Shown in pieces: positions 6,946-14,899 of a stretch of 43,449 nucleotides of DNA; position 1 is the stretch's first letter, and every line of letters begins with the position of its first letter. The DNA is from Prevotella sp. (GTDB lineage Bacteria > Bacteroidota > Bacteroidia > Bacteroidales > Bacteroidaceae): NCBI GenBank assembly GCA_016285055.1, contig JAEEPZ010000020.1:1-43449 (forward strand), in the 5' to 3' direction. A program made the translations under genes and the position numbers. A model generated the notes under the pieces. The model had not been told where the DNA came from and searched no databases. It was given only the letters and a program-made list of their open reading frames with translations.

Positions 6946-8466
6946 ATGGGAAGAAGTAAGAAGCCCCTTCCGCTGTTGGAGGGTGTGACGATAGAGGCCG
7001 TGGCCGCTGAGGGCAAATGTCTGTTTCACTGGAACGACCTCGTGGTCTTCGTGCCCTGGTGCGTGCCGGGCGACGTGTGCGACGTGCAGCTGCGGCGCAA
7101 GAAACATTCCTTCGCCGAGGGCGAGGTGGTGCGCTTCGTCAAGCAGAGCGAGGTGCGAGCCGTACCCTTCTGCCAGCACTTCGGCGTGTGCGGCGGCTGC
7201 AAATGGCAGAACCTGCCTTACGAGGAGCAGCTGCGATTCAAGCAGCAACAGGTGTACGACCAGCTGAGCCGCATCGGCAAGATTGAGCTGCCAGAGTTCC
7301 GTCCCATCCTCGGCTCGGTCAAGACCACGGAGTACCGCAATAAGCTGGACTTCGGCTGCGCCAACAAGCGGTGGATAACAAAGGAAGAGCTTTCCACGCT
7401 GCCGCCAGACACCGGAGCAAAGGACGTTCCGGCCATCGGCTTCCACATCACGGGCGCCTTCGACAAGATACTGCCCATCGAGAAGTGCTGGCTCATGGAC
7501 GACCTGCACAACCAGATACGCAACGAGATACGCGACTATGCGTTGCAGCACGGCATCAGCTTCTTTGACCTCCGGCAGCAGATAGGCTTGCTCCGCGATG
7601 TCATCATACGTAACTCGGCCTCGGGAGAATGGCTCGTCATCATACAGTTTCATTACGACGAGACGGGCGGTGAGCAAGAGGCAATGGCGTTGCTGCAGCA
7701 CGTGGCCGATACATTCCCGCAGATTACGTCGCTGATGTATCTTGACAACCAGAAGTGCAACGACACCATCGGCGACCAGGACGTGTTGCTGTTCAAGGGA
7801 CAGGATCACATCTATGAGCTGATGGAAGACCTGAAGTTCAAGGTAGGACCCAAGTCGTTCTACCAGACGAACACCGAGCAGGCCTACCATCTCTACAGCG
7901 TGGCGCGCGAGATGGCATTAGCCCCCCTGTCGTCCCCCGAGGGGGACACTAATGCTGGCAAGCCCGCATTTAAGTCAAATGAAGCCCCCTCGGGGGCCGT
8001 AGGGGGGGCTTCTCCCTCACCTCTTATCTACGACCTCTACACCGGCACGGGCACCATCGCCAACTTCGTGGCCCGGCAGGCACGCCAGGTCATCGGCATC
8101 GAGTATGTGCCGGAGGCCATCGAGGACGCGAAAGTGAACTCACAGCTGAACGGCATCGACAACACGCTGTTCTATGCCGGAGACATGAAGGACATCCTCA
8201 CCGACGACTTCATCGCCCGCCACGGCCGACCCGATGTCATCATCACCGACCCGCCACGCGCCGGTATGCACCCCGACGTGGTGAAGACCATCCTGAGGGC
8301 CGCGCCGCAACGCATCGTCTACGTCAGCTGCAACCCAGCCACCCAGGCACGCGACCTGCACGACATGGACGCCGACTACCGCGTGGCCGCAGTGCAGCCC
8401 GTCGACATGTTCCCCCATACTCCTCACGTGGAGAATGTTGTCCTGCTGACGAGAAGAGACAGTTAG
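6946..8466 (+). CDS. rlmD: 23S rRNA (uracil-5-)-methyltransferase, RlmD/RumA family
   Basis: This cytoplasmic SAM-dependent enzyme methylates C5 of a uridine in 23S rRNA (U1939 in E. coli RlmD; the exact target here is inferred). The 506-aa protein has an N-terminal TRAM domain, an iron-sulfur cysteine cluster (C76, C82, C85 in CQHFGVCGGC, with a fourth Cys likely in IEKCWL), the SAM-binding DLYTGTGT motif, TDPPRAG, and the nucleophile Cys462 in VSCNPAT. Residues 325-355 are an insertion encoded by a 91-bp GC-rich double hairpin. It sits immediately before the SAM motif, between two conserved segments, and restores the frame. The same peptide occurs in UvrA and GH3 in this window. Paralogues such as TrmA/RlmC are less likely given the TRAM domain and cluster. 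Confidence 0.88.
   Translation: MGRSKKPLPLLEGVTIEAVAAEGKCLFHWNDLVVFVPWCVPGDVCDVQLRRKKHSFAEGEVVRFVKQSEVRAVPFCQHFGVCGGCKWQNLPYEEQLRFKQQQVYDQLSRIGKIELPEFRPILGSVKTTEYRNKLDFGCANKRWITKEELSTLPPDTGAKDVPAIGFHITGAFDKILPIEKCWLMDDLHNQIRNEIRDYALQHGISFFDLRQQIGLLRDVIIRNSASGEWLVIIQFHYDETGGEQEAMALLQHVADTFPQITSLMYLDNQKCNDTIGDQDVLLFKGQDHIYELMEDLKFKVGPKSFYQTNTEQAYHLYSVAREMALAPLSSPEGDTNAGKPAFKSNEAPSGAVGGASPSPLIYDLYTGTGTIANFVARQARQVIGIEYVPEAIEDAKVNSQLNGIDNTLFYAGDMKDILTDDFIARHGRPDVIITDPPRAGMHPDVVKTILRAAPQRIVYVSCNPATQARDLHDMDADYRVAAVQPVDMFPHTPHVENVVLLTRRDS
7920..8010 (+). repeat. 91-bp double-hairpin element inserted in frame in rlmD
   Basis: Outer arms AGCCCCCC (from 7920) and GGGGGGGCT (to 8010) enclose two perfect hairpins, GTCCCCCGAGGGGGAC (7932-7947) and GCCCCCTCGGGGGC (7984-7997), giving a three-way-junction fold. 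The element is translated as a 30-residue insert containing SSPEGDT and APSGAVGGA. A copy of the same length lies in uvrA at 12736-12826, and partial copies lie at 14116-14143 and 37784-37831. Confidence 0.85.
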
Positions 8467-8606
8467 GGCACTAAGCTGTATGATTCACGGGATGGCAGCA
8501 GTACATTTGTACAAAATTGGCCAGTGTTCCGCGTGAACGGCGCAGTGAAGCTGTGAATACAGGGACTTAAGAAAATGAATCATCCAAGCAAAATTGTTTG
8601 TTCAGA

Positions 8607-9569
8607 ATGAAGAAAGAGGATTTGAGAATCGTGTTCATGGGCACGCCTGAGTTTGCAGTGGAGACCCTGAAAGCACTGGTAGAGAATCATTACCATGTGG
8701 TGGGCGTGGTGACGCAGCCCGACAAGCCTGTAGGGCGCCACGGCTCTGTACTGCAGGCGCCGCCGGTGAAACAGTATGCCTTGGAGCACGGCCTCCCCGT
8801 CTTGCAGCCTGAGAAGATGAAGGATCCGCTCTTCGTAGAGCAGCTGCGCGCATGGGACGCCAACCTGCAGGTGGTGGTGGCCTTCCGCATGTTGCCCGAA
8901 GTGGTGTGGGCCATGCCGGCATACGGCACCTTCAACGTGCATGCCGCCCTGCTGCCCGACTATCGCGGTGCGGCACCCATCAACTGGGCCGTCATCAATG
9001 GCGAGACACAGACGGGCGTCACCACCTTCTTCCTCGACCACCAGATAGACACGGGCCGCATCATCCGGCAGAAGCCCTTCGACATTCCAGATACTGCCGA
9101 CGTGGAGTATGTCTACGACGGACTGATGCACCTTGGCGCAGAGATATGCTTGGAGACATTGGAGGACATCATTGCCGCCGACGGTCAGCCCGAGGCCATG
9201 CCGCAGGACGACAGCAAGGCGGTGCACCAGGCGCCGAAGCTGTTTAAGGAAAACTGTGAGATAGCATGGAACCAGCCGGCCAAGTGCGTCTATGACTTTG
9301 TGCGCGGTCTCTCGCCCTTCCCCGGCGCTTGGACCACCCTGCAAAACGGCAAGGGGCAGGGCACGGTGCTGAAAATATTCCGCACCACGAAGACCGGCCA
9401 GCCCACTGATGCCGCGCCGGGAACGCTCAAAGCCGAAAAGAAGCATCTCTATGTGGCCTGCGCCGACCACTGGCTGCAGATTGACGAGCTGCAACTGGCT
9501 GGCAAGAAGCGCATGGATGCCGCAGCATTCATGAACGGCTTCCCCGACATCGACAAATATTCTGTGTGA
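8607..9569 (+). CDS. fmt: Methionyl-tRNA formyltransferase
   Basis: This 320-aa cytoplasmic enzyme formylates initiator Met-tRNA using 10-formyltetrahydrofolate. The N-terminal formyltransferase fold begins with IVFMGTPEFAV. The signature N110-V-H112-A-A-L-L-P followed by DYRGAAPINW holds the catalytic Asn and His, and a later DTGRII segment supplies the conserved Asp. The C-terminal tRNA-binding domain (about 205-310) is complete. An upstream TTG at 8598 is in frame, but the ATG at 8607 gives the usual N-terminus. The 140-bp gap to rlmD contains a TACATTTG element at 8502-8509 that may be a weak promoter. Confidence 0.93.
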   Translation: MKKEDLRIVFMGTPEFAVETLKALVENHYHVVGVVTQPDKPVGRHGSVLQAPPVKQYALEHGLPVLQPEKMKDPLFVEQLRAWDANLQVVVAFRMLPEVVWAMPAYGTFNVHAALLPDYRGAAPINWAVINGETQTGVTTFFLDHQIDTGRIIRQKPFDIPDTADVEYVYDGLMHLGAEICLETLEDIIAADGQPEAMPQDDSKAVHQAPKLFKENCEIAWNQPAKCVYDFVRGLSPFPGAWTTLQNGKGQGTVLKIFRTTKTGQPTDAAPGTLKAEKKHLYVACADHWLQIDELQLAGKKRMDAAAFMNGFPDIDKYSV

Positions 9570-9631
9570 TAGACTCCCCTTTAACTTGAGTTATTCTTGC
9601 GTCCCTTCGGTAGCAAGCGGCAGATCCGAGC

Positions 9632-9809
9632 GGAAAGGAGGGGAAGGCTGCGCATTGAGCTACGCGGCGGGCAAGGCGATAGCTATTGTCCCAAATTGTT
9701 TTTATTTGTTTTTCTTGTTTTTATTGGTTTTTCTCAGGCCGCTTCGCAGTATCAACTCACATAGATAGCGCCGTAACTATGTCATAATTCCATCCGTACA
9801 GGTCGAAAC
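9632..9809 (+). repeat. Dispersed repeat, copy 1
   Basis: A segment of roughly 170 bp recurs in inverted orientation near 23604-23830. Shared landmarks are GCTGCGCATTGAGCTA, the AATTTGTTTTTCTTG-type T-rich stretch, CTCAGGCCGCTTCGC, ATCAACTCACATAGATAGC and the CATCCG-ACAGGTCGAAA segment. It codes for nothing recognisable. It occupies most of the gap between fmt and the Gly-rich protein gene. Confidence 0.8.
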
Positions 9810-9824
9810 TTTTCCCGTTTTTTC

Positions 9825-9855
9825 TTTGTCGATTTCCAAAGATTTCGTAATTTTG
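9825..9855 (+). promoter_or_regulatory. Promoter of the Gly-rich protein/fimbrillin genes
   Basis: TTTG (9825-9828) and TAATTTTG (9848-9855) are 19 bp apart, a full Bacteroidetes -33/-7 promoter. It lies 45 bp upstream of the ATG at 9901 and just after the dispersed repeat. Confidence 0.7.
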
Positions 9856-9900
9856 CAAGTTCACATAGAAACATTATTAATTTATTTAATCAATAGAAAA

Positions 9901-10179
9901 ATGAACAGAAAAGACTATAGGAAACCCGCGATAAGGGTCATGGAACTGCAACATCAGACGCACCTGATGCAGTTCAGCCGAGGTGGCTATGGTAATGGCG
10001 GCGACGGCTACAGTGGCTCCGGCATGGGCGGCCGCAGTGGCTATGGCGACGGAGGCGGCGGCTACAGTGGATCTGGCATGGGCGACCGCAGTGGCTATGG
10101 CGACGGCGGCGGTGGCTACGGTGACTCCGGTATGGGTGGCCGCAGTGGCTATGGCGATGGCGGCGGTGGCTTCGATTGA
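9901..10179 (+). CDS. Small Gly-rich repeat protein
   Basis: This 92-aa protein has a basic N-terminus (MNRKDYRKPAIRVMELQHQT) followed by three near-identical 18-residue units built on GYSGSGMGGRSGYGDGGG, encoded by 54-bp tandem repeats at about 10007-10178. There is no signal peptide. The N-terminal pattern resembles short Bacteroidales proteins encoded beside surface adhesin-like lipoproteins, but I know of no assigned function. A strong promoter precedes it, and only 38 bp separate it from the fimbrillin-like gene, so the two are probably co-transcribed. Unequal recombination between the 54-bp units could change its length. The antisense Ala-rich frame is a shadow. Confidence 0.7.
   Translation: MNRKDYRKPAIRVMELQHQTHLMQFSRGGYGNGGDGYSGSGMGGRSGYGDGGGGYSGSGMGDRSGYGDGGGGYGDSGMGGRSGYGDGGGGFD
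10007..10178 (+). repeat. Three 54-bp coding tandem repeats
   Basis: The repeats encode the Gly/Tyr/Ser units of the small protein. Differences between units are single substitutions (GG versus DR, SGS versus GDS), which points to recent duplication. Confidence 0.8.
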
Positions 10180-10217
10180 GAAAATGCAAGATAATAACAA
10201 ATTAAAATACAAGAACA

Positions 10218-11600
10218 ATGAAAACCTACATCAACAATTTCAAGCACCTTTGCACGCTGCTGCTCACGGCTCTGGCCTTTGTAGCGTGCAGCAGTGACAA
10301 CGACGACATCGCCACGCCCGAGCCCGTGCAGCCCGCCAACGGCGACATCACCTTCACCGCCGTCTTCGGGGTGAAGAACGCCACCACCCGTGCCCTCAGC
10401 GACCCAGGTAATGGCACACTCACCGCTTCGTGGCAGCGGGGAGAGCAGATTGCCATCGTCTTCGGCGGCAACAAGTACACGGCTACGGTCACAGAGGTTG
10501 ACAATGACGGCAACGCTATCGTCAGCGCCACGCTGCCCAGCGGCACGCCCAACAATCAGGCCGTCACCTTCATCTATCCCGCTTCGGCTGCCGACGGGAG
10601 CGGACTGCTGAGTGACCTTCTCGCTACACAGGACGGCACGCTCGCCACGCTGAGCAGTACCCTTGACGTTGCTACAGCCGACGGCAACATTGTCATCGAC
10701 GGCACAAACGCCCAGCCCAACGGCACTGTGACACTCGTGAACCAGTTCGCCATCTGCAAATTCCAGTTCACGGACGAGGACGACCATGCCATCGAGGACA
10801 TCACAAGCCTCACCATCACCGACCTCGCCACGACCGAGGTGATTAACGTCACCACGCCCTCCGCGGCAGCGGTCTATGTGGCGATGATGCCATCGAACAA
10901 CAGCATGAAGTTCAAGTTGGTGTGCAGCAGCGGTAAACTCTACCTAAAGACTGCCAGCGCCCATCTGGAAGCAGGCTTGTTCTACCATCCGACGTTTCAG
11001 GTAATTGCTCCCTGGGTTGATCTCGGTTTACCGACCGGGACACTTTGGGCAAAGTGTAATGTTGGCGCGAACAGTCCCGAGGAGTTAGGCGACCATTTTG
11101 CCTGGGGCGAGACAACACGGAAGAGCAACTACCTTTGGACCACATACAAGTACAGCAATAGTTCAAATAAAACGCTGAAGAAGTATTGTTACGATAGTAG
11201 CTTCGGTTACAATGGCTTCACTGACACACTGAAAGAACTTGAGGCAGAAGACGACGCTGCGACGGTGAATTGGGGCAGTGAGTGGCAGATGCCGAGCTCA
11301 ACACAGATACAAGAACTGATAAACAACACTAACACGATGAAGGAATGGACAACCCTGAATGGCGTTAACGGTTATAAGATAACGAGCAGGAATAACGGGA
11401 AATCCATTTTTCTGCCTGCTGCTGGCTCTGGCTATGATACGAGTATCCTCAACACAGGCAGTTTCGGCTACTACTGGTCAAGTTCGATCTCGACGTACAC
11501 GCCCGATTTAGCGTTTAATCTGTCATTTAAATCGGGCAGCATCAATCAGTCTTCCACCTCGCGCGATTATGGTAATAGCGTCCGCCCCGTGCTGAAATAG
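10218..11600 (+). CDS. Fimbrillin-family lipoprotein with FISUMP C-terminal domain
   Basis: This is a 460-aa surface lipoprotein candidate. The N-terminus is a lipoprotein signal peptide with lipobox LAFVAC (Cys at about residue 24) followed by an acidic SSDNDD stretch. Residues about 30-260 resemble fimbrillin-like beta-sandwich domains of Bacteroidales (TRALSD, ITFTAVFG, FIYPAS). Residues about 265-460 match the Fibrobacter succinogenes major paralogous (FISUMP) pattern: VDLGLPTGTLWAKCNVGA, FAWGET, EDDAATVNWGSEWQMP, YYWSSS and a final SVRPV. The C-terminal half is visibly more AT-rich than the first half, so the two modules may have different histories. A role as adhesin or surface fibre subunit is inference. 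Confidence 0.8.
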   Translation: MKTYINNFKHLCTLLLTALAFVACSSDNDDIATPEPVQPANGDITFTAVFGVKNATTRALSDPGNGTLTASWQRGEQIAIVFGGNKYTATVTEVDNDGNAIVSATLPSGTPNNQAVTFIYPASAADGSGLLSDLLATQDGTLATLSSTLDVATADGNIVIDGTNAQPNGTVTLVNQFAICKFQFTDEDDHAIEDITSLTITDLATTEVINVTTPSAAAVYVAMMPSNNSMKFKLVCSSGKLYLKTASAHLEAGLFYHPTFQVIAPWVDLGLPTGTLWAKCNVGANSPEELGDHFAWGETTRKSNYLWTTYKYSNSSNKTLKKYCYDSSFGYNGFTDTLKELEAEDDAATVNWGSEWQMPSSTQIQELINNTNTMKEWTTLNGVNGYKITSRNNGKSIFLPAAGSGYDTSILNTGSFGYYWSSSISTYTPDLAFNLSFKSGSINQSSTSRDYGNSVRPVLK

Positions 11601-11615
11601 TAATTAAAACCTGCT

Positions 11616-11663
11616 CTGGCGAATTTGCAATTCGCCAGCAGTGAGTATGAGGATTTGCAATCC
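11616..11663. terminator. Two hairpins with a shared TTTGCAA core between convergent genes
   Basis: CTGGCGAATT (11616-11625) pairs perfectly with AATTCGCCAG (11629-11638) around TGC. A second hairpin GGATT-TGC-AATCC lies at 11651-11663. They sit between the fimbrillin gene and the convergent uvrA, so a bidirectional terminator is likely, although no long T-run follows. The repeated design also suggests a REP-like element. Confidence 0.45.
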
Positions 11664-11739
11664 GACAAGGATGAGGCAGGGATGAGGTCTGTAATTCTAA
11701 CATCAAGGCAATTATCCCAAGTTGTTATTTTACGATTAC

Positions 11740-14700
11740 TTAATAAAGCTGGGAAAGGGCGGCTTTCAGGAATCGTGGCGTGTAGCCTTCAGTGCTGCGC
11801 GCCACTTCTTGTGGTGTGCCCGTGCTGAGGATGAGGCCACCGCGGCGTCCGCCCTCGGGACCCATGTCGATGATGTGGTCGGCCTGAGTGATGACGTCGA
11901 GGTTGTGCTCGATGACGATGACGGTGTTGCCACGGTCCACCAGTTTGCGCAGCACCTGCATGAGGATGCGTATGTCCTCGAAGTGCAGGCCCGTGGTGGG
12001 TTCGTCGAGGATGTAGACGGTGCGGCCCGTGTCGCGTTTCGACAGCTCTGTGGCCAGCTTGACACGCTGGCTCTCGCCGCCTGACAGCGTCGTCGACGGC
12101 TGTCCCAGCTTGATGTAGCCAAGGCCGACGTCTTGGATTGTTTTGATCTTGCGCAGTATGTCAGGCACGTTTTCAAAGAACTCCACCGCTTGATTGATGG
12201 TCATGTCGAGAACATCGGCGATAGACTTGCCCTTGTAGCGCACCTCCAGGGTCTCGCGGTTGTAGCGCTTGCCGTGGCACTCCTCGCAGGGCACCTGGAT
12301 GTCGGGCAGGAAGTTCATCTCAATGGTCTTGTAGCCGTTGCCGCCGCACGTCTCACAGCGTCCGCCCTTCACATTGAACGAGAAGCGTCCGGGCTTGTAG
12401 CCGCGTATCTTCGCTTCGGGCAGGTTGACGAAGAGCGCACGGATGTCGGCGAAGACACCCGTATAGGTGGCGGGGTTGGAGCGCGGCGTGCGGCCTATGG
12501 GACTCTGGTCTACGTTCACCACCTTGTCTATCAGCTCCAGCCCCTCAATGCTGTCGTAGGGTAGGGGGCGCTTCAGCGAGCGGTAGAAGTGCTGTGAGAG
12601 GATGGGCTGCAGCGTCTCGTTGATGAGCGTCGACTTGCCGCTGCCGCTGACGCCGGTGACGACGATGAGTTTGCCAAGTGGGAAGCTGACGTCGATGTGG
12701 CGTAGGTTGTTGCCAGAGCAGCCGCGTAAAACCAAAGCCCCCCCTACGGCCCCCGAGGGGGCTTCATTTGACTTATTGCAAGGCTCGCCAGCATGAGTGT
12801 CCCCCTCGGGGGACGAAGGGGTGGCTTTCAGGTACTGTGCCGTCAGCGTGTCGGCCTTCATCATCTCCTCGGGCGTGCCTTGGAACACCACCTCGCCGCC
12901 TTTGCGCCCGGCGCGCGGGCCGATGTCGATGATGTAGTCGGCGGCCAGCATCATGTCCTTGTCGTGCTCCACCACGATGACGGTGTTGCCCAGGTCGCGC
13001 AGCTCCTTCAGCGAATGGATGAGACGCTCGTTGTCACGCTGGTGCAGGCCGATGCTCGGCTCGTCGAGGATGTAGAGCACGTTGACCAGCTGCGAGCCTA
13101 TCTGCGTGGCCAAACGGATGCGCTGGCTCTCGCCGCCGCTCAAAGATGCCGACGGACGGTTGAGCGACAGGTAGTCGAGACCTACGTCGAGCAGGAAGTC
13201 GAGGCGTGTGCGTATCTCCTTGAGTATTTCTTTGGCTATTTGGTATTGTTGAGCGTTGAGTGTTGAGTGTTGAGCGTTGAGTGTTGAGTGTTTAGAGTTA
13301 AGTGTTGAGTGTTGAGCGTTGAGTGTTGAGTGTTTAGAGTTGAGTGACTTTTGTCCTGCGGATGAGGAAATGTCACTCAACACTGAACCCTCATCTCTCA
13401 ACATTTCTATCCACTGGCGCAGCTCGCCGATGTCCATCGAGGCCAGCTCGGCAATGTTCTTGTCGCCGATGCGGTAGCTGAGGGCCTCGCGGTTCAGGCG
13501 CTGGCCGTGGCACTCAGGACATTCGCACTCGGCCATGAACTGGTCAGCCCATTTCTGGCCCGTCTGTGAGTCGTCGTTGTCGATGACGTCGCGCAGGTAC
13601 TTGATGATGCCGTTGAAGGTGACGAAATAGTCGCTGGAGGTGTGCACCACGTCCTTGTCGATGCGCACGTCCTCCAATGAGCCATAGAGAATCTCGGTCA
13701 TTGCCTCGTCGGGGATGTCGTCCACAGGCGTCTTCAGCGTGCAGTCGTATTTCTGCAGCAGTGCCTCTATCTGCCAGAAGATGAGCTGGTTCTTGTATTT
13801 TCCCAAGGGGATGATGGCTCCGTCGTGGATGCTCAGCTTGCGGTTGGGAATGACCTTGGCCAGGTCTATCTGGTTGATATATCCCAAGCCCTTACAGCGC
13901 GGACAGGCACCCTGTGGCGAGTTGAACGAGAAGTTGTTGGGTGCCGGGTCGCTGTAGCTGATGCCGCTGGTGGGGCACATCAGGCGCTTGGAGAAATATT
14001 TCGGAGCCGGCCCCCGTCCTCTTTCCGAGGAGGCAGCGTTGGTGACTTCAAGAATCATGACGAGTCCGTCGCCCTGTTTCATGGCCAGCTGCACAGATTT
14101 CTTCAGCCGCTCGTTGGCCCCCCCTACAGCCCCCGAGGAGGCCGGCACTAACTTGTCTACCACCACCTCGATGTCGTGGTTCTTGTAGCGGTCCACCTTC
14201 ATGCCGCGTGTCAGCTCCGTCAGCTCGCCGTCGATGCGCACGGTGAGATAGCCCTTGCGGCGCATCTGTTCGAACAGCTCGCGGTAGTGGCCCTTGCGGC
14301 TGCGCACCAGCGGAGCCAGAAGGAGGATTTTCTTTCCTGCGTAGTCGTTCTGAATCATCTCGATGACCTTCTCCTCGGTGTACTTCACCATCGGCTCGCC
14401 TGTCATGTAACTGTAGGCGATGCCGGCGCGTGCGAAGAGCAGTCGCAGGTAGTCGTAAATCTCGGTGGTGGTGCCCACGGTGCTGCGCGGGTTTTTGTTC
14501 GTTGTCTTCTGCTCGATGCTGATGACCGGCGAGAGTCCCGTAATCTTGTCCACGTCGGGCCGCTCCAGTCCGCCAAGGAAGTTGCGGGCGTAGGCCGAGA
14601 ACGTCTCAATGTAGCGGCGCTGTCCCTCGGCGAAGATGGTGTCGAAGGCCAGTGATGACTTGCCGCTGCCGCTCAGGCCGGTGATGACGGTGAGCGAATG

Positions 14701-14772
14701 ACGCGGGATGACCACGTCAATATTCTTTAAATTATGTACGCGTGCGCCAAAGACGCAAATGTTGTCAGACAT
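11740..14772 (-). CDS. uvrA: Excinuclease ABC subunit A with in-frame insertions
   Basis: UvrA is the ATP-dependent damage-recognition subunit of nucleotide excision repair and acts with UvrB in the cytoplasm. The protein is 1010 aa, against about 940 for the family. It has both ABC ATPase halves: Walker A GLSGSGKSS (32-40), zinc-binding CPRCKG, CPECHGQR, signature LSGGESQRIRLA, second Walker A GVSGSGKSTL, CETCGGNG/CEECHGKR and LSGGESQRVKLA. The excess length lies in insertions: about residues 210-219 and 245-255 (short palindromic pieces), about 476-510 (7-bp repeat read as repeated LNAQHST), and about 649-679 (91-bp double hairpin). All keep the frame and spare the motifs, so the gene is probably functional. 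A 9-bp repeat array precedes it. Confidence 0.93.
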   Translation of the reverse strand: MSDNICVFGARVHNLKNIDVVIPRHSLTVITGLSGSGKSSLAFDTIFAEGQRRYIETFSAYARNFLGGLERPDVDKITGLSPVISIEQKTTNKNPRSTVGTTTEIYDYLRLLFARAGIAYSYMTGEPMVKYTEEKVIEMIQNDYAGKKILLLAPLVRSRKGHYRELFEQMRRKGYLTVRIDGELTELTRGMKVDRYKNHDIEVVVDKLVPASSGAVGGANERLKKSVQLAMKQGDGLVMILEVTNAASSERGRGPAPKYFSKRLMCPTSGISYSDPAPNNFSFNSPQGACPRCKGLGYINQIDLAKVIPNRKLSIHDGAIIPLGKYKNQLIFWQIEALLQKYDCTLKTPVDDIPDEAMTEILYGSLEDVRIDKDVVHTSSDYFVTFNGIIKYLRDVIDNDDSQTGQKWADQFMAECECPECHGQRLNREALSYRIGDKNIAELASMDIGELRQWIEMLRDEGSVLSDISSSAGQKSLNSKHSTLNAQHSTLNSKHSTLNAQHSTLNAQQYQIAKEILKEIRTRLDFLLDVGLDYLSLNRPSASLSGGESQRIRLATQIGSQLVNVLYILDEPSIGLHQRDNERLIHSLKELRDLGNTVIVVEHDKDMMLAADYIIDIGPRAGRKGGEVVFQGTPEEMMKADTLTAQYLKATPSSPEGDTHAGEPCNKSNEAPSGAVGGALVLRGCSGNNLRHIDVSFPLGKLIVVTGVSGSGKSTLINETLQPILSQHFYRSLKRPLPYDSIEGLELIDKVVNVDQSPIGRTPRSNPATYTGVFADIRALFVNLPEAKIRGYKPGRFSFNVKGGRCETCGGNGYKTIEMNFLPDIQVPCEECHGKRYNRETLEVRYKGKSIADVLDMTINQAVEFFENVPDILRKIKTIQDVGLGYIKLGQPSTTLSGGESQRVKLATELSKRDTGRTVYILDEPTTGLHFEDIRILMQVLRKLVDRGNTVIVIEHNLDVITQADHIIDMGPEGGRRGGLILSTGTPQEVARSTEGYTPRFLKAALSQLY
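12736..12826 (-). repeat. 91-bp double-hairpin element inserted in frame in uvrA
   Basis: This copy has the same length, structure and orientation relative to the gene as the rlmD copy. It is read in the same frame, giving SSPEGDT, AGEP, KSNEAPSGAVGGA. Differences from the rlmD copy lie mostly in the spacer between the two hairpins. It sits near the junction before the second ATPase half. Confidence 0.85.
13248..13347 (-). repeat. 7-bp tandem repeat inside uvrA
   Basis: About 14 heptamer units (GTTGAGT/GTTGAGC/GTTTAGA on the plus strand) are translated on the minus strand. Because 7 is not a multiple of 3, three units make a 21-base, 7-residue period, read as LNAQHST and LNSKHST. This strand has no stop codon in any frame, while the other strand has TGA. 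A 10-bp inverted pair GTTGAGTGAC/GTCACTCAAC closes one end (about 13338-13381). Confidence 0.9.
14116..14143 (-). repeat. Partial palindromic element in uvrA
   Basis: This is a half copy of the 91-bp element (GCCTCCTCGGGGGC followed by a G-run on the minus strand), read as ASSGAVGGA at about residues 210-219. A further, more degenerate piece at 14008-14040 is read as NAASSERGRG. Both lie in poorly conserved loops of UvrA. Confidence 0.6.
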
Positions 14773-14782
14773 AAGGGTAGGT

Positions 14783-14893
14783 GATGGGACTTATGGGTCT
14801 TATGGGACTTATGGGTCTTATGGGACTTATGGGACTTATGGGTCTTATGTGACTTATGTGACTTATGGGACTTATGAGACTCATAGGACTCAT
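14783..14893. repeat. 9-bp tandem repeat array upstream of uvrA
   Basis: About 12 units of the 9-mer also found at 1114-1263 lie between the uvrA start and the stop of the preceding minus-strand gene. The last units are diverged (GACTCATAG, GACTCATGA). Confidence 0.88.
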
Positions 14894-14899
14894 GAGTGA

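Noticed and set aside
10149..10787. Minus-strand open frame of 212 codons
   Set aside because: It is antisense to the fimbrillin lipoprotein, which has a clear lipobox and FISUMP domain.
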